Shown: piece after piece, positions 4,607 through 6,057 of the stretch
Numbering within the stretch: position 1 is the first letter of the stretch
Layout: each line of letters starts with the position of its first letter
Assembly (NCBI GenBank): GCA_030638785.1
Contig: DAOWDY010000099.1
Coordinates: 1-6,057, forward strand
Direction: 5' to 3'
From: Candidatus Thorarchaeota archaeon
Lineage (GTDB): Archaea; Asgardarchaeota; Thorarchaeia; Thorarchaeales; Thorarchaeaceae
DNA: 6,057 nucleotides
Notes under the pieces: generated by a model
Database searches by the model: none
What the model was told of the DNA's origin: nothing
Seen by the model: the letters and a program-made list of their open reading frames with translations, nothing else
Position numbers and translations under genes: made by a program

Positions 4607-6057
4607 ATGGCTGAGATAGTTGTTGCAATAGATGCAGGCACTTCTGGTGTCAGGTCCATTTTCTTTGATACTGAGGGTAAAGTACTTTCCATGACATATA
4701 GAGAGTACAATAGCTCTTATCCGCATCCCTCTTGGGTCGAGCAGGATGCTGGACTCTGGTGGGAAACAGCGTGTCAAACTCTCACAACCTCAATATCCTC
4801 TGATAACATAAGCCCTGATAGAATAGCAGCTATCAGTATTACTAATCAGAGAGAAACCGTAGTTCCGGTAGACAAGGATGGTCTTCCGCTACGTCCTGCT
4901 ATTATCTGGCAAGACAGGCGAACAACAGAACAGTGTGAATGGATTCGCAAGAAGATCTCTTTGAAAAAAATCTATCAGACGACAGGGCTAACCATTGATC
5001 CATACTTCACTGCGCCTAAAATAATGTGGATTCAACAAAATGAGCCAGACACGTTCAAGAACACAGACAAATTCCTACTTGTTCATGATTTTATTCTTCA
5101 TCGATTGACTGGAGAATATACAACTGATTTTTCAAATGCAAGTCGTACAATGCTCTTTGATATTGAGAAAGCTGAATGGTCTGATGAGATTCTCAGCGCA
5201 ATGGGAATTCCTAAAGAAAAACTTCCCAAACCTGTAGAGTCAGGCACACTGGTTGGTGAAGTCACGGAGCGGGCAGCAAAAGAAACTGGTCTCAATACAG
5301 GAACCCCAGTTGTAGCAGGAGGCGGAGATCAACAGTGTGCGGCTCTTGGTGTGGGCGTGGTGAGAGAGGGTGCGATTAAGGCCACAACAGGGACTGGAAC
5401 TTTTATCCTTGCATATTCTAGCAAGCGCAAGTTCGAACCAAATGCAAGATTGTTGTGTAGTCGACATGTTGTCCCTGACGCATTTGTGGTAGAGGCGAGT
5501 ATGTTCACAACAGGTTCCGCCCTCAGATGGTTCAGAGATCATATTGCAACAGAAGAGCGTCACGTTGCTGGTGACCGTGGTATCGATCCGTATGAAGTGA
5601 TAACAGAGGCTGCGGAGTCCATTCCTGCAGGTTCGGAAGGAGTAATTCATCTCCCCCACTTTGTTGGAGCAGGTGCTCCGCACTGGAACCCGCATGCTCG
5701 AGGACTCTTTGGAGGTCTCTCACTAGGACATACTCGACGCCATATGATGAGGTCCGTATTGGAAGGAGTGTCATACGATATCAGGTCGAACTTGGACATC
5801 ATGAAGAAATTGGGCTTACCTGCAGGTGAATTGCGAGTTACTGGCGGAGCGGCACGTAGCGATGTCTGGATGCAGATACAGGCTGATGTCTTGGGTATTC
5901 CAATGATTCGCACACAGCTTGAAGAGGCAACTGCCCTTGGTGCCGCGATTCTTGCCTGCAAGGGTGTTGGAATCTTCAAGTCCATGACTGAGGCTGCGGA
6001 TGAAATGGTATCACAAAAAGATGTTCTTCTTCCTAGTCCTGAAAACCGTTCTGTCTA
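4607..6057 (+). CDS. FGGY-family carbohydrate kinase, glycerol kinase-like; C-terminus cut by the window edge
   Basis: The frame is open for 483 codons, then ends on an incomplete codon 'TA' (Tyr or stop). Family members are about 490-510 residues, so only a short C-terminal tail is probably missing. It should phosphorylate a polyol, most likely glycerol to glycerol 3-phosphate, using ATP in the cytoplasm. The N-terminal phosphate-binding motif is 'DAGTSGVR' (9-16). Residues matching the glycerol pocket of E. coli GlpK are present: R82-E83 in 'NQRET', W101 in 'WQDRR', Y133 in 'DPYFT', D241-Q242 in 'GDQQ' and F266 in 'TGTGTF'. Both FGGY signatures fit: 'YFTAPKIMWIQQN' (133-145) and the 366-386 block ending in 'SVLE'. 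The C-terminal ATP domain ('TGGAARSDVWMQIQADVLG', 412-430) reads more like xylulokinase-type FGGY members, so glycerol is probable, not certain (glpK would be the symbol). The start is ATG 4607 because it puts the first motif 8 residues in; in-frame GTGs at 4598 and 4589 are alternatives. No Shine-Dalgarno is seen. Confidence 0.92.
   Translation, partial: MAEIVVAIDAGTSGVRSIFFDTEGKVLSMTYREYNSSYPHPSWVEQDAGLWWETACQTLTTSISSDNISPDRIAAISITNQRETVVPVDKDGLPLRPAIIWQDRRTTEQCEWIRKKISLKKIYQTTGLTIDPYFTAPKIMWIQQNEPDTFKNTDKFLLVHDFILHRLTGEYTTDFSNASRTMLFDIEKAEWSDEILSAMGIPKEKLPKPVESGTLVGEVTERAAKETGLNTGTPVVAGGGDQQCAALGVGVVREGAIKATTGTGTFILAYSSKRKFEPNARLLCSRHVVPDAFVVEASMFTTGSALRWFRDHIATEERHVAGDRGIDPYEVITEAAESIPAGSEGVIHLPHFVGAGAPHWNPHARGLFGGLSLGHTRRHMMRSVLEGVSYDIRSNLDIMKKLGLPAGELRVTGGAARSDVWMQIQADVLGIPMIRTQLEEATALGAAILACKGVGIFKSMTEAADEMVSQKDVLLPSPENRSV

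Noticed and set aside
4258..4614. Plus-strand 118-codon ORF crossing the divergent promoter region
   Set aside because: Its first half is antisense to the epimerase and the rest crosses the promoter region. There is no ribosome binding site and no motif.
5240..5985. Three overlapping minus-strand ORFs (5240-5695, 5532-5774, 5647-5985)
   Set aside because: All are antisense to the FGGY kinase frame, which carries both family signatures. They are rich in Cys, Ser and Arg from reversed codons.

Overview
The window looks like ordinary chromosomal DNA from an archaeon. This rests on an archaeal-looking UPF0182 relative with many N-glycosylation sequons on its predicted outer face, mixed translation starts (one GTG start, and two genes with no clear Shine-Dalgarno), and AT-rich boxes at archaeal TATA-box distances. 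By eye the GC content is moderate (low-to-mid 40s %, not computed). The flavour resembles Asgard/Thorarchaeota-type genomes, but that placement is an inference and no marker gene here proves it. I see no rRNA, tRNA, CRISPR array, transposase or phage gene.

Layout, left to right. (1) Positions 1-337, minus strand: the first 112 residues of a cysteine-rich, probably iron-sulfur protein that runs off the left edge. (2) 338-481: a divergent intergenic spacer. (3) 482-3496, plus strand: a 1004-residue membrane protein of the UPF0182 type, with seven predicted membrane helices, a cytoplasmic charged helical hairpin between helices 6 and 7, a large outward-facing domain, and a C-terminal beta-rich Ig/CARDB-like tail. 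(4) 3489-4433, minus strand: a 314-residue extended-SDR NAD-dependent sugar-nucleotide epimerase (GalE-like), convergent with gene 3 and overlapping it by 8 bp. A 10-bp-arm perfect inverted repeat lies inside its 3' coding end, 20 bp past the stop codon of gene 3. (5) 4434-4606: a 173-bp divergent promoter region with two neighbouring inverted repeats. (6) 4607 to the right edge, plus strand: 483 residues of an FGGY-family carbohydrate kinase with the glycerol-kinase active-site residues, cut just before its C-terminus.

Each gene is transcribed opposite to its neighbour, so the window holds no operon. Functional links are therefore loose. The epimerase would supply sugar nucleotides for surface glycans or glycoproteins. 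The UPF0182 protein has the topology and sequon pattern of a glycosylated surface protein. The kinase would feed glycerol (or a similar polyol) into central or lipid metabolism. The less ordinary material is the domain architecture of the UPF0182 protein, the palindrome at the convergent gene junction, and the inverted repeats upstream of the kinase. I did not find convincing evidence of a new multi-gene system.
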